The notes under the pieces: generated by a model
The model's database searches: none
Told to the model about the DNA's origin: nothing
The model's input: only the letters and a program-made list of their open reading frames with translations
Shown: one piece after another, positions 55,385-63,974 of the stretch
Layout of the letters: every line of letters starts with the position of its first letter
How positions within the stretch are numbered: the first letter of the stretch is position 1
Assembly: GCA_910577915.1 (NCBI GenBank)
Contig: CAJTOM010000001.1
Location: forward strand, 52,721 to 116,720
Reading direction: 5' to 3'
DNA: 64,000 bases
From: an uncultured Oscillospiraceae bacterium
GTDB taxonomy: Bacteria; Bacillota; Clostridia; Oscillospirales; Oscillospiraceae
Translations under genes and position numbers: made by a program

Positions 55385-56290
55385 ATGGAGACAAAGAAGT
55401 GGGAGGCCATGCTCACCGCGGTGGAGCTGGGCAGCTTCACCCGGGCGGCGGCCCGGCTGGGGGTGACCCAGTCGGGGCTGACCCACATGATGAAGGCCCT
55501 GGAGCGGGAGACCGGCCTGTCCCTGCTGCTGCGGGACCGGTACGGGGTGCGCCCCACCGCCGCCGGGGAGCAGCTGCTGCCCGCCGTCCGGGACCTGCTC
55601 CAGGCCGCCGGCCGGCTGGAGGGGCAGATCGCCGCCCAGAGCGGCCAGCGGCGGGAGAACATCCGGGTGGCGGCCTACTCCAGCATCTGCATGCACTGGC
55701 TGCCCACCATTATCCAGCAGTTCCGCTGGGCCTGGCCCGACGTATCCGTGGACATCCGCATGGGCAGCGTGGCGGAGATTTTCCGCTGGCTCCAGGAGGG
55801 GAAGGTGGATCTGAGCTTCGCCAGCCGCCAGGACCAGGGCCGCTACGACTGGGTCCCCCTGTGGGACGATCCCCTGCTGGCCATCCTGCCCCCGGACTGG
55901 CCCCTGGGCGGGGCGGAGCGCTTCCCCGTGTCCGCCTTCTCCGGCCGGGAGTTCCTGATGCCCTCCCTGGGCTTCGACCTGGACATTCTGGAGGTGTTTG
56001 AGACCCAGAACGTCCGGCCGGACATCCGCAGCAACACCGCCGTGGAGGACGCGGCCATCCTCTCCATGGTGGAGCACGGCCTGGGGGTGAGCGTCCTCTC
56101 CCAGCTGGTGCTCCAGGGGCGGCGGGACAACGTGCTGGCCCTGCCCCTGGACCCGCCGGCCTGCCGCCGCATCGGCATCGCGGTCCCCTCCCTGGAGGAG
56201 GCCCCCGGCCACGTCCGCCGGTTCATCGAGTACTCCCAGCGCATCGTGGGCGCCCTCCACGGCGCGCCGGATTCCTCCCCACAGCAGTAA
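55385..56290 (+). CDS. LysR-family transcriptional regulator
   Basis: A 301-residue regulator. The winged helix is at 1-65 (MLTAVELGSFTRAAARLGVTQSGLTHMMKALE, in order), with ETGLSLLLRDRYGVRPTAAG after it. The periplasmic-binding-like effector domain spans about 90-290. The ATG follows GGAGGGGGCCC, 12 bases after the TrkA-type gene, so the two may be co-transcribed. Target genes and ligand are not apparent; no divergent partner gene is present, which is unusual for this family. Confidence 0.93.
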   Translation: METKKWEAMLTAVELGSFTRAAARLGVTQSGLTHMMKALERETGLSLLLRDRYGVRPTAAGEQLLPAVRDLLQAAGRLEGQIAAQSGQRRENIRVAAYSSICMHWLPTIIQQFRWAWPDVSVDIRMGSVAEIFRWLQEGKVDLSFASRQDQGRYDWVPLWDDPLLAILPPDWPLGGAERFPVSAFSGREFLMPSLGFDLDILEVFETQNVRPDIRSNTAVEDAAILSMVEHGLGVSVLSQLVLQGRRDNVLALPLDPPACRRIGIAVPSLEEAPGHVRRFIEYSQRIVGALHGAPDSSPQQ

Positions 56291-56324
56291 AACCGGCCCG
56301 GGAGCGCTCCTGGGCCGGTTTTTT
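56289..56324. terminator. Bidirectional terminator between the LysR gene and upp
   Basis: A 17-base stem (56289-56305 with 56306-56322, one G-T) with A and T runs on its two sides. Confidence 0.9.
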
Positions 56325-56328
56325 CCTT

Positions 56329-56964
56329 TTATTTCGTTCCGAAAATCCGGTCCCCCGCGTCCCCCAGGCCGGGGACGATGTAGCCCTGCTCGTTGAGGCA
56401 CTTGTCCACCGCGCCGCAGTAGATGTCCACATCCGGGTGCTCGCTCTGGATGCGCTCGATGCCCTCCGGCGCGGCCAGCAGCACCATCAGCTTGATGTTG
56501 ACGCAGCCGTACTGCTTCATAAAGCCGATGGCGGCGGCGGCGGAGCCGCCGGTGGCCAGCATGGGGTCTACAATCAGCACGTCCCGCTCAGCGATGTCCT
56601 TGGGCATCTTGCAGAAGTACTGCACCGGGTCCAGGGTCTCCTCGTCCCGGTACAGGCCGATGTGGCCCACCCGTGCGGCGGGCACCATCCGCAGCACGCC
56701 GTCCACCAGCCCCAGCCCCGCCCGGAGGATGGGCACCACGGCAAATTTCTTCCCCCTGAGGGTGGGGGCCATGGTGGCGCAGATCGGCGTCTCCACCGCC
56801 CGCTCCGTCAGCGGCAGATCCCGCGTGGCCTCGTAGGTCAGCAGCATCCCGATCTCCGATACCAGCTCCCGGAAATCCTTGGTGGAGGTGTTCTTGTCCC
56901 GCAGGATCGTGAGCTTGTGTGCCACCAGCGGGTGGCCGACGACATGGACCTTGTCAGTAAACAT
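56329..56964 (-). CDS. upp: Uracil phosphoribosyltransferase
   Basis: A 211-residue salvage enzyme that makes UMP from uracil and PRPP. It starts [23 protein letters not shown]. The PRPP-binding loop is [17 protein letters not shown] (about 129-145), and the uracil site is near [18 protein letters not shown] at the C-terminus. The start at 56964 is supported by GGAAGGGAG upstream; the in-frame ATG at 56985 is less likely. A terminator follows directly. Confidence 0.96.
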   Translation of the reverse strand: MFTDKVHVVGHPLVAHKLTILRDKNTSTKDFRELVSEIGMLLTYEATRDLPLTERAVETPICATMAPTLRGKKFAVVPILRAGLGLVDGVLRMVPAARVGHIGLYRDEETLDPVQYFCKMPKDIAERDVLIVDPMLATGGSAAAAIGFMKQYGCVNIKLMVLLAAPEGIERIQSEHPDVDIYCGAVDKCLNEQGYIVPGLGDAGDRIFGTK

Positions 56965-57066
56965 GGTGAATCTCCCTTCCTTCATAACATGTGGCGGTAT
57001 TCTTCGCCGCCGGCCCCACAGAGTCGAACCCCGCCGGGACGGCGGATGGGGCCGTACCAGCCCCCC

Positions 57067-57780
57067 TCACCCCTCGCGCCGGACGGCGGCGCAGCGCTCC
57101 AGCCGCTCCCTCTCCGCCTGGCTGAGCCGCAGATATACGGGGACGACCTCCTGCGCGCCGGCCGCGCCGCCGGGCCACCGCCGGGCGGCGGCCATCGCCA
57201 CCCCCACGGCGCTCTGCCAGCGCAGATGGGGCGGCGCCAGGCGGCAGGGGAGGCCCCGCGCCGTGAGGAAGTCAAAGCAGAGCTGCGCGCCGTCGCCCAC
57301 AATGGTGAGGGACTCCCCCAGCTCCGCCAGATCGGCGGCGGCCTCCTCCAGGGAGACGGCCCGGTCCGGCCGCAGCCGCTCCAGAGCGCCGCCCCGGGCG
57401 CGGAAGACGGCGTTGTAAATCTGCTGCCGCCGGGCGTCCATGGCGCACACCGTCACCCCCTCCAGGTGGGCCAGGGGCCAGGCCATGGCCTCCAGGGTGG
57501 AGACGGGGACGCAGGGCTTCTCCGCGCCCCAGGCCAGCCCCTTGGCGGAGGCAACGCCGATGCGCAGCCCGGTGAAGGACCCCGGACCGGCGGCCACGGC
57601 AATCCCGTCCACGTCCCGGAGGGCGCAGCCGCTGTTTCGCAGCATGTCCTCCACCATGGGCAGCAGGGTGCGGCTGTGGGTCAGGCCGGCAGACTGCCAG
57701 GCGGAGGCCAGCACCTGCCCGTCCTCAAACACCGCGCAGGAGGCGGCCTTGGCGGAGCTCTCCAGTGCCAGCAGCTTCAT
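57067..57780 (-). CDS. tsaB: tRNA threonylcarbamoyladenosine modification protein TsaB
   Basis: A 237-residue ASKHA-fold protein that partners TsaD and TsaE to make t6A37 in tRNAs reading ANN codons. It starts [21 protein letters not shown] and has the hallmark GPGSFTGLRIGVASAKGLAWG (about 67-87) and VCAMDARRQQIYNAVF. The C-terminal part has a variable tail ending AVRREG. The ATG overlaps the tsaE stop (ATGA). TsaD is not in the window. Confidence 0.95.
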   Translation of the reverse strand: MKLLALESSAKAASCAVFEDGQVLASAWQSAGLTHSRTLLPMVEDMLRNSGCALRDVDGIAVAAGPGSFTGLRIGVASAKGLAWGAEKPCVPVSTLEAMAWPLAHLEGVTVCAMDARRQQIYNAVFRARGGALERLRPDRAVSLEEAAADLAELGESLTIVGDGAQLCFDFLTARGLPCRLAPPHLRWQSAVGVAMAAARRWPGGAAGAQEVVPVYLRLSQAERERLERCAAVRREG

Positions 57781-58205
57781 GGTCCCTCCCTCCCCTCAAT
57801 GGTGATCCGCCGCCAGTCCTCGTGCTCCCGGCAGCGGCCAATGGTCACCCGCACCGCCTCCGGCGGCAGGGCGGCGGCGACCCGCTCGCTCCACTCCACG
57901 GCGCACACGCCCCCCCGGTCCAGGTAGTCCTCCCAGCCGATGTCGAAGAGGTCCTCCTCCCCGCCCAGGCGGTACATGTCGAAGTGAAACAGGGGCACGG
58001 GCCCCTCGTACTCGTTGACGATGGTAAAGGTGGGGCTGGTGACCCGGCCCGCATACCCCAGCCCCCGGGCCAGCCCCCGGGTGAAGGCGGTCTTCCCCGC
58101 CCCCAGGTCCCCCAGGTAGGCCACCACGTCCCCCGGACGCAGCCGGGCGGCCAGGGCGGCCCCCAGCGCCTCGGTCTCTCTTTCGTTGTGGGACAGGTAC
58201 TCCAT
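57777..58205 (-). CDS. tsaE: tRNA threonylcarbamoyladenosine biosynthesis ATPase TsaE
   Basis: A 142-residue P-loop protein. Walker A is [20 protein letters not shown], followed by [14 protein letters not shown], the HFDMYRL motif and the EWSER segment, all typical of TsaE. It drives turnover of the TsaB-TsaD complex. The ATG at 58205 ([15 protein letters not shown]) is chosen by family length and by GCGAGG upstream. It is coupled to tsaB, and an extended -10 element lies 46 bases upstream. Confidence 0.95.
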   Translation of the reverse strand: MEYLSHNERETEALGAALAARLRPGDVVAYLGDLGAGKTAFTRGLARGLGYAGRVTSPTFTIVNEYEGPVPLFHFDMYRLGGEEDLFDIGWEDYLDRGGVCAVEWSERVAAALPPEAVRVTIGRCREHEDWRRITIEGREGP

Positions 58206-58250
58206 GGCAAACCTCGCTTGTCCGGCTGAGTAGGATGCTTTCAATCCTGT

Positions 58251-58259
58251 AGTATACCA
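58251..58259 (-). promoter_or_regulatory. Extended -10 promoter of tsaE-tsaB
   Basis: On the minus strand TGG followed by TATACT (58256-58251). No good -35 box is seen. Confidence 0.5.
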
Positions 58260-58301
58260 TAGAAGCGGCCGGTATAAAAGGGGGGAGTGGGAAATTTTCT
58301 C

Positions 58302-58348
58302 GAAAAAACGCGCCCGCCGGGGGAGCTCCATGCTCCTCCGGCAGGCGT
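58302..58348 (-). terminator. Terminator after the HAD hydrolase gene
   Basis: A GC-rich stem (CGCC-GCCGG-GGAGC arms with two weak pairs) just after the stop at 58355, followed on the minus strand by a run of six T. Confidence 0.85.
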
Positions 58349-58354
58349 GGGTCC

Positions 58355-59203
58355 TTATGACGGGCGGATGCGCCGCAGCTGCCCGGCGTGCTCCTCGGAC
58401 AGCTGGTGGCTCACCGCCATCCTGCGGATGATCCGCTTCACGGTGATCTCCAGCTCCGTGCCCTCCCGGTAGTCGGCGGGGTAGATAAAGTCCACCCGCC
58501 TCTGCCGCAGCAGCCGCTCCACCCCCTCCCGGTTGACGGCCTGGTAGACGGCGATGGCCTGGCCGCCGTAGGCCCGCATCATCTTCATGCAGGGCACGTC
58601 GCTGAGCCCGTCCCCCAGGTAGATCATGTTGGTGAAGGGCACCCGCTTGCTGTCGTCGGGCATGGAGTCGTTGAGGGTCCGGTCGTCGGCCACGTCCAGC
58701 ACCCCCTTGTTGATCCGGTAGACGAACTGGGTCTTGGCGGTGAAGTTCACCGCCAGCTTGGGCCAGACCGGCCGCCCCTCCCCGTCGTAGTAGAACTCGC
58801 TAGCGTAGATCTCCTTGAAGGCCCCGGCAATGGCGCTGCCGTCGATGATCTCCCGGAGGCCGGAGGAGATCACATAGTGCTCCACCTCCACCCCCAGCAG
58901 CGCCCCGTAGCGGTTGAGGCGGTCAAACCAGTCCGTCACGCCGGGGAAGAAGGAGATACTCCGCCCGCAGCGGTTCAGGCTCTGCCGGGTCAGGGGAACC
59001 CCCAGCTCCCGGCTCTTGCGGATCATGGTGTACATGTAGGCCAGAATCCCGTCCATGTGCTCCCGCCGGCCGAAGGCGTTGGCCTCCGCCCAGAAGTCCC
59101 CCGGGGCCATGCCCAGACTGGGGATGAAGGCGTAGTTCTGCATGTCCTGGGTGCACAGGGTCCGGTCAAAGTCGTAGAGCAGCGCCACAATTGTCCGGTC
59201 CAT
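58355..59203 (-). CDS. HAD-superfamily phosphatase
   Basis: A 282-residue hydrolase. Motif I is LLYDFDRTLCTQD (nucleophile Asp about 11, acid Asp about 13), motif II the serine in YVISSGLREII, motif III a lysine after FTAKTQFVYRI, and motif IV IYLGDGLSDVPCM. A large helical cap lies between motifs I and II (about 25-105). This is the phosphoserine-phosphatase-like branch, but the substrate is not evident. It is the last gene of the divIVA-containing run on this strand, 20 bases after divIVA. Confidence 0.9.
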   Translation of the reverse strand: MDRTIVALLYDFDRTLCTQDMQNYAFIPSLGMAPGDFWAEANAFGRREHMDGILAYMYTMIRKSRELGVPLTRQSLNRCGRSISFFPGVTDWFDRLNRYGALLGVEVEHYVISSGLREIIDGSAIAGAFKEIYASEFYYDGEGRPVWPKLAVNFTAKTQFVYRINKGVLDVADDRTLNDSMPDDSKRVPFTNMIYLGDGLSDVPCMKMMRAYGGQAIAVYQAVNREGVERLLRQRRVDFIYPADYREGTELEITVKRIIRRMAVSHQLSEEHAGQLRRIRPS

Positions 59204-59223
59204 CCCGTCTCCTCTCCCGGCCG

Positions 59224-60042
59224 CTATCCCCGGTTGTAGTTGCGGCCGAACTGCAAATCGTCCAGATTGATGACCCTGGTGGCCTCCAGGTCCTCCCCGA
59301 CGGACTCGCTGCCGCTGTCGGCGAAGGGGTCCTCCTCCGGCGCGGCCTCCTGGGCGGCGGCGGCAAAGGCGCTGAGCACGCTGTGCACATCCTGTCCCGC
59401 CGTGCCCAGGTCCTCCTCGGGCGGAGCCGCCTCGTCCTCCGGCGGGATCTCCGCCTGGTACTCCTCCCGGAGCTCCGGCTCCGCCGTGGCCGCCTCCACA
59501 GCGGGGATGGGGGGCGGCGGGGGCGCCACGGGCTCCGGGGGCAGCTCCGGCAGCAGCTCCAGGGCCGCCAGCTGCTCCTGGCAGACCTCGGTCACGTCCC
59601 TGATGAACTTGCGCAGCGTCTCCTGTCCGGCGGACAGCCGCATGCGCTCCAGGCCCAGCTCCCGGTCCACCTGGGCCCGGACCTCCTCCAGCCGGCGCTC
59701 CTCGCCGGCCACCTCCTGCTCCAGCTCCGCCAGGCGGGCCTTGGCCTCCCGGGAGGCCTCCTCGATCATACGGTCTCTGCGCTGCTCGGCCTCGGCCACG
59801 ATAGCCGTGGCCGACTTCTGGGCGGCCAGCAGGGTGGAGCAGATGGTGCCCTCCGATTCCCGATACTTGTTCACCTCGTCCACTGTCTTCTTCAGCTTCC
59901 CCTTCAGCGCGGCGTTCTCCTTGAACAGGGCGGAGTAATCCTCTGTCAGCTTATCCAGAAAGTCGTCCACGCTGGCCATGTTGTAGCCGCCCATTACCGA
60001 CTTGGCGAACGTGCAGTTCGCCACCTCCTGCGGGGTCATCAT
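59224..60042 (-). CDS. divIVA: DivIVA-family cell-division protein
   Basis: A 272-residue coiled-coil protein that marks curved membrane at poles and septa. The N-terminal lipid-binding domain has the pattern SVMGGYNMASVDDFLDKLTEDY (in order, residues 15-36), followed by a long coiled coil (about 40-175). The tail is Pro/Glu-rich and ends in RVINLDDLQFGRNYNRG. The long disordered tail is more extended than in Bacillus DivIVA (164 residues). It follows sepF, the usual dcw-type order. Confidence 0.92.
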   Translation of the reverse strand: MMTPQEVANCTFAKSVMGGYNMASVDDFLDKLTEDYSALFKENAALKGKLKKTVDEVNKYRESEGTICSTLLAAQKSATAIVAEAEQRRDRMIEEASREAKARLAELEQEVAGEERRLEEVRAQVDRELGLERMRLSAGQETLRKFIRDVTEVCQEQLAALELLPELPPEPVAPPPPPIPAVEAATAEPELREEYQAEIPPEDEAAPPEEDLGTAGQDVHSVLSAFAAAAQEAAPEEDPFADSGSESVGEDLEATRVINLDDLQFGRNYNRG

Positions 60043-60102
60043 TGCGCAATTCCCTCCCTATTCTCATTTGTCAAAGGTCAGGGCCTGTCTCTCACGTAAA
60101 GG

Positions 60103-60552
60103 TCAAAAATACAGCCCGTTGTTCTCCAGCTCGTCGATCAGATCCCCCTGGATGTCCACGGAGTAGGGGGTGATGATGTAGGTATTGGCGGCCACCTTCT
60201 TGATCTTGCCCTCCCCGGCGTAGGCCACGCCAGAGAGGAAGTCGATCAGCCGCCGCGCGATGTCCTTGTGGGTAGATTCCAGATTGACCACCACCGTGCG
60301 CTTCTCCTTGAGGTGGTCGGCGATCTCGCTGGCGGCCTCGAACCGCTCCGGCTTGACCAGCACCACCTTCAGCTGGGTGGTGGCATGGATGTTCACCACC
60401 TTGCCCCGCCGGCTGTCCACCACGCCCCGCTCCGAGCTTCTGGGCCGCTCGTCCAGGAAAGGGGAGTCCTGTTCGTCGAACAGCTCATCGTAATCATCGT
60501 CCTCGTCGCTGAGGGGGTTGATCATTCTCTTAATATTGTCCAGCAAGCTCAT
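60103..60552 (-). CDS. sepF: Cell division protein SepF
   Basis: A 149-residue protein that tethers FtsZ to the membrane. The N-terminal amphipathic helix MSLLDNIKRMINPL is followed by an acidic linker (DEDDDYDELFDEQD). The DUF552 core is at about 65-149 (KVVLVKPERFEAASEIADHL, VVVNLESTHKDIARRLIDFLSG, and the C-terminal YIITPYSVDI). The start at 60552 has GGAGGTTTCCAC upstream. It lies between ylmE and divIVA, the conserved order in Firmicutes. Confidence 0.95.
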   Translation of the reverse strand: MSLLDNIKRMINPLSDEDDDYDELFDEQDSPFLDERPRSSERGVVDSRRGKVVNIHATTQLKVVLVKPERFEAASEIADHLKEKRTVVVNLESTHKDIARRLIDFLSGVAYAGEGKIKKVAANTYIITPYSVDIQGDLIDELENNGLYF

Positions 60553-60569
60553 GTGGAAACCTCCATATT

Positions 60570-61265
60570 TCATTGGTACTGCCGGTGACCGAAAATCGCG
60601 GAGCCCACCCGAACCATGGTTGCCCCGGCGGCAATGGCATCCTCAAAATCGTCGCTCATACCCATCGACAGATATTTAAAGCCATTATCATACAAATCTC
60701 GGCTTATGTCAACATAAAACCGGGAAACTTTTGTAAAATAGGGTAAATTCCCGTGGGGCTCCCGCTCTGCCGGGGGGATGGTCATCAGCCCCATGACCCG
60801 GACCGAGGCAAAGGCCCTGGCCCGCTCCGCCGCGCCGTACAGCGCCTCCGGGGCAAAACCGCTCTTGCTCTGCTCCCCGCCGATGTTCACCTCCAGCAGC
60901 ACCTCCTGGACGATCCCCCGCTTCTCCGCCTGCCGGTCGATCTCCTCCAGCAGCTCCAGGGAGCCCGCCGAGTGGATCAGGCTCACACGGCCCACCACCT
61001 GGCGCACCTTGTTGCGCTGGAGATGGCCGATGAAGTGCAGGGGCGCGCCCTCGTAAGCGCCCTCCGCCAGCTTGGCCGTCATCTCCTGCACCCGGTTCTC
61101 CCCCAGGGCGTCGATGCCGGCGCCGATGGCCGCCCGGCAGGCCGCCGCGTCGTTCATCTTGCTGGCGCCCACCAGCAGAATCTCCCCGGGGTCCCGCCCC
61201 GCCCGCGCCGCCGCCGCGTCCATGCGGGCGCGGATGGCCTGGATATTTGCCGCAATACTCATCAT
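60570..61265 (-). CDS. ylmE: PLP homeostasis protein YggS/YlmE
   Basis: A 231-residue PLP-binding TIM-barrel protein that buffers free PLP rather than acting as an enzyme. The PLP lysine is in LLVGASKMNDAAAC, with LGENRVQEMTAKL, HFIGHLQRNKVRQVVG and SMGMSDDFEDAIAAGATMVRVGSAIFG (in order) all conserved. The start ATG ATG overlaps the stop of the HlyD-like gene by four bases. It is followed by sepF. Confidence 0.96.
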   Translation of the reverse strand: MMSIAANIQAIRARMDAAAARAGRDPGEILLVGASKMNDAAACRAAIGAGIDALGENRVQEMTAKLAEGAYEGAPLHFIGHLQRNKVRQVVGRVSLIHSAGSLELLEEIDRQAEKRGIVQEVLLEVNIGGEQSKSGFAPEALYGAAERARAFASVRVMGLMTIPPAEREPHGNLPYFTKVSRFYVDISRDLYDNGFKYLSMGMSDDFEDAIAAGATMVRVGSAIFGHRQYQ

Positions 61266-62557
61266 CTGATCACCTTTCCATCATAAAGATCCGCCGCCGC
61301 GGTTATCACCTGGTCCCCCGCCCGCAGGCGGCGTCCCTCCCTGGATCGGGCGGGGAAGGCCGACAGCCCCTCCTCGTCCGGCGTCACCAGAATGTACTCG
61401 TCCTCCTGCCACAGCACCGTCACCGGCTTGAGCCGGGCCGTATTGCCCCACAGGCAGTAGACGCAGGTCATGGTCTGCGTGCGGGGGTTCCCGCTGCCGT
61501 CCAGCACCGGATTGCCCTCGTCGTCGGTAACCGGCTGGGTGTCCACCCGCACGGAGCTGCGGGGCACCCGGACGCCGGCGTGGCTGTCGAAGATGATCTG
61601 GGCGTTCTGCTGGCGCAGCAGGGTGATGAGCCCCAGATTCCGCTCCGAGGAGAACACCACTACCCGCCGTCCGCCGTCCTCGGCGCTGATGGCGGCCACC
61701 CGCATCTCCGCATCCCGGTCCAGCCCGCTCTGGAAGCGGATGGTGACCGTGTCCCCCCGCTGCATCCGGCCCACGTCCTCCGAGCGCATCAGCGTCAGAA
61801 AGTACCACTCCAATCCGTAGACCATCCGGCCCACCCCGGCGGCCCCCTCCTCCGGGGAGAGGGTGCGGTAATCGGCGGGGGTCATCCCCAGGACGGCCTC
61901 CGGAGTCAGCACGCTCTCGTATCCGTCCACCAGGCTGGAGAAGAGCCCCGCCCTGGGGGCGGTCACCCGGGCGGTGCCCGGGTCGGCGGCGGCGGACAGG
62001 GCGCTGATCTGCTCCTGCAGGCTGGCAACGGAGGCCTCCAGGGCCCCCGTCCCGGAGTAGGCGTAGGTCCGCTTGAGTACGGCAGAGCGCAGGGCGGAGG
62101 CGGTCTCCTCCGGGGCGGCGCCGCCCCGGGACAGCCCCTGCCGGAACTTGATGAGGGCACCTGTGATCTCGTCGTCCAGCCGGGCGGAGGTCTGGTTCCC
62201 CGCCGCCAGGGTGCGGGCGTAGAGCAGCTGCTGGAGCTGCTCCTCCAGGGAGCGCAGGGTGTTGGCCTCCTCCAGGGCCCGGACGCTCTGGTAGATCAGG
62301 GCCACGGTTCCCCCGGCGCCGACCCGCTCGCCCTCCCTTCTGGCGGAGTAGACCAGCTCCCCGCCGCCGGCGAGGACCTCCTCCGACCGGGCCACGTAGC
62401 CGGACACCGTCACCGCCTCCTCGCCGGTGTAGGCGTAGGCCACGGTGGTGGTGTAGGGGTCGGTAAAATAGGCGGCCAGGTTGACGCCGAAGTAGATCAG
62501 GACGGTGAGAAAGATGGCGGCCAGCATCAGTTTTGTGGCAAGGGTGCTGTTTTTCAT
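61262..62557 (-). CDS. HlyD-like membrane-fusion protein
   Basis: A 431-residue protein with one N-terminal membrane helix (LMLAAIFLTVLIYFGVNLAAY), then a lipoyl/barrel-sandwich segment (YTGEEAVTVSGYVARSEEVL, with ERVGAGGTVALIY), a helical hairpin (about 95-190), and beta-barrel domains with RGDTVTIRFQSGL and VPRSSVRV. It resembles membrane-fusion adaptors, yet no transporter is present. In many Clostridia such a protein sits next to ylmE and sepF, so a role tied to division or the envelope is possible (inference). It overlaps ylmE by four bases. Confidence 0.85.
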   Translation of the reverse strand: MKNSTLATKLMLAAIFLTVLIYFGVNLAAYFTDPYTTTVAYAYTGEEAVTVSGYVARSEEVLAGGGELVYSARREGERVGAGGTVALIYQSVRALEEANTLRSLEEQLQQLLYARTLAAGNQTSARLDDEITGALIKFRQGLSRGGAAPEETASALRSAVLKRTYAYSGTGALEASVASLQEQISALSAAADPGTARVTAPRAGLFSSLVDGYESVLTPEAVLGMTPADYRTLSPEEGAAGVGRMVYGLEWYFLTLMRSEDVGRMQRGDTVTIRFQSGLDRDAEMRVAAISAEDGGRRVVVFSSERNLGLITLLRQQNAQIIFDSHAGVRVPRSSVRVDTQPVTDDEGNPVLDGSGNPRTQTMTCVYCLWGNTARLKPVTVLWQEDEYILVTPDEEGLSAFPARSREGRRLRAGDQVITAAADLYDGKVIR

Positions 62558-62609
62558 GATGTAGTTTCTCCTTGGCGGCCAGCGGGCCGGACGGACGCCG
62601 GGAAACCTG

Positions 62610-62846
62610 CTAGAGGGTCTCCTCCCACTCCGTCAGGTCCACGCTCTTGGCGGGGCTGACGGTGGAGATGGCGTGCTTGTAGATCAGGTTCTGTTTGCCC
62701 TCCGCGGTGAGGACGACGGTAAAGGCGTCAAAGCCGGTGATGGTCCCCCGCATCTGGAATCCGTTGACCAGGAACACGGTGACCGGGGTTTCGCCCCGCC
62801 GGGCGGATGCCAGGAAGGCGTCCTGGAGCTGTGGTGTTTTTGCCAT
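62610..62846 (-). CDS. hfq: RNA-binding protein Hfq
   Basis: A 78-residue Sm-like protein that forms a hexamer and binds A-rich and U-rich RNA. The Sm1 part is seen in [27 protein letters not shown] and Sm2 in [13 protein letters not shown], with the YKHA motif in place of the common YKHAIST form fully kept. It starts [12 protein letters not shown], as many Hfq proteins do from the QD helix onward. It lies 64 bases after miaA, the order miaA-hfq known from many bacteria. Confidence 0.95.
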   Translation of the reverse strand: MAKTPQLQDAFLASARRGETPVTVFLVNGFQMRGTITGFDAFTVVLTAEGKQNLIYKHAISTVSPAKSVDLTEWEETL

Positions 62847-62910
62847 GGTGTCTACCTCTCTTTATGGTTGATTCGGACGGGCAGACCCGATGGCTTGTCC
62901 CGCCCCAGGG

Positions 62911-63855
62911 CTATTGTAGCCCCTGGGCGGTGATGATTTCTGTCGCAATTTGGAGAGCCCAGGCAAAATTCCTCTCTTTTTCCCAATAGATCCAGTGGAT
63001 GGCCGGATTCCGCCGCAGCCAGGTCAGCTGCCGCTTGGCGTACTGCCGGGAGCGCAGCTTGATCTCCTCCACCGCCGCCTCCAGGCTTGTCCTCCCCTCC
63101 AGTGCGGGCAGCAGCTCCTTGTACCCGATGGCCTGGAGGGCGGTGGCGTCCCCCGGCGCCGCGGCCGCCAGGGCCCGGACCTCCTCTGGGAGCCCGGCGG
63201 CCATCATCGCGTCCACCCGCCGGTCGATGAGGGTCCGCATGTCCTCCCGGTCCCGGAAGGCCAGCCCGATATAGAGGGGGTCGTACTTCCCCGGCATCTC
63301 CCGGCTCACCCGGTTGTGCCGGGAGATGGTCTGTCCCGTCTCCCGGTACACCTCCAGCGCCCGGAGGATCCGCTTCACGTCCGCCGGATGGAGCCGCCCG
63401 GCGCTCTCCGGGTCCACCCGCGCCAGCTCCTCCAGCAGGGGCTCCATACCCCGTTCCTCAAGCTCCCGTTCCAGCGCCCGCCGGACCGCCCCGCCGCTGC
63501 TGCCGGGGGCGAAGGCCCGCCCGGCCACAATGGCGTCCAGGTACAGTCCCGTGCCGCCGGCCAATACAGGGAGTTTATTTCTTTTCAAAATATCCTGTAT
63601 ACAATCATCCGCCGCCTGTACAAACCGGGCCGCGGACCACTGCTCCCCCGGATCCGCCACCCCCACCATATGGTGGGGCACGCCGTCCATCTCTGCCTCC
63701 GACGGCGCGGCGGTGCCGATGGCCATCCCCCGATAGATCTGCATGGAGTCCACGCCCACCACCTCGCCGGAGAATTTTTTTGCCAGCAGGATGCCGAGGG
63801 TGGTTTTTCCGCAGGCAGTGGGGCCGACGACACAGAGGATTTTGGGTTGACCCAT
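62911..63855 (-). CDS. miaA: tRNA dimethylallyltransferase MiaA
   Basis: A 314-residue enzyme that prenylates A37 in tRNAs reading UNN codons, using dimethylallyl diphosphate. The P-loop is VVGPTACGKTTLGILLAKK (about 9-27), with DSMQIYRGMAIGTA, the LPVLAGGTGLYLDAI segment and the RSRQYAKRQLTWLRR basic motif near the C-terminus. The ATG at 63855 is set by AAAGGAGCCCCC upstream; the longer frame is not used. Transcribed before hfq. Confidence 0.96.
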   Translation of the reverse strand: MGQPKILCVVGPTACGKTTLGILLAKKFSGEVVGVDSMQIYRGMAIGTAAPSEAEMDGVPHHMVGVADPGEQWSAARFVQAADDCIQDILKRNKLPVLAGGTGLYLDAIVAGRAFAPGSSGGAVRRALERELEERGMEPLLEELARVDPESAGRLHPADVKRILRALEVYRETGQTISRHNRVSREMPGKYDPLYIGLAFRDREDMRTLIDRRVDAMMAAGLPEEVRALAAAAPGDATALQAIGYKELLPALEGRTSLEAAVEEIKLRSRQYAKRQLTWLRRNPAIHWIYWEKERNFAWALQIATEIITAQGLQ

Positions 63856-63916
63856 AGGGGGCTCCTTTCTTCGCCGCCTCCGGCGGCGAGGGGTGGATTC
63901 TTCTATACGGAAGCTT

Positions 63917-63974
63917 GTGGGGGCTGCGCGCCCCCACGCCCTGCGGTTACTTTTTGTGCAAACAAAAAGTAACC
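63917..63974. repeat. Two adjacent perfect inverted repeats upstream of miaA
   Basis: GTGGGGGC-TGCGC-GCCCCCAC (63917-63937) is followed by GGTTACTTTTTGT and ACAAAAAGTAACC (63945-63974, 13-base arms, four-base loop). The second looks like a dispersed intergenic palindrome; on the minus strand it could also end an upstream transcript. The window ends 26 bases later without another gene. Confidence 0.7.

Noticed and set aside
57005..57050. A minus-strand GGTTCGACTC resembling a tRNA T-loop between upp and tsaB
   Set aside because: The flanking bases do not pair as a T stem and no other tRNA arm is present.
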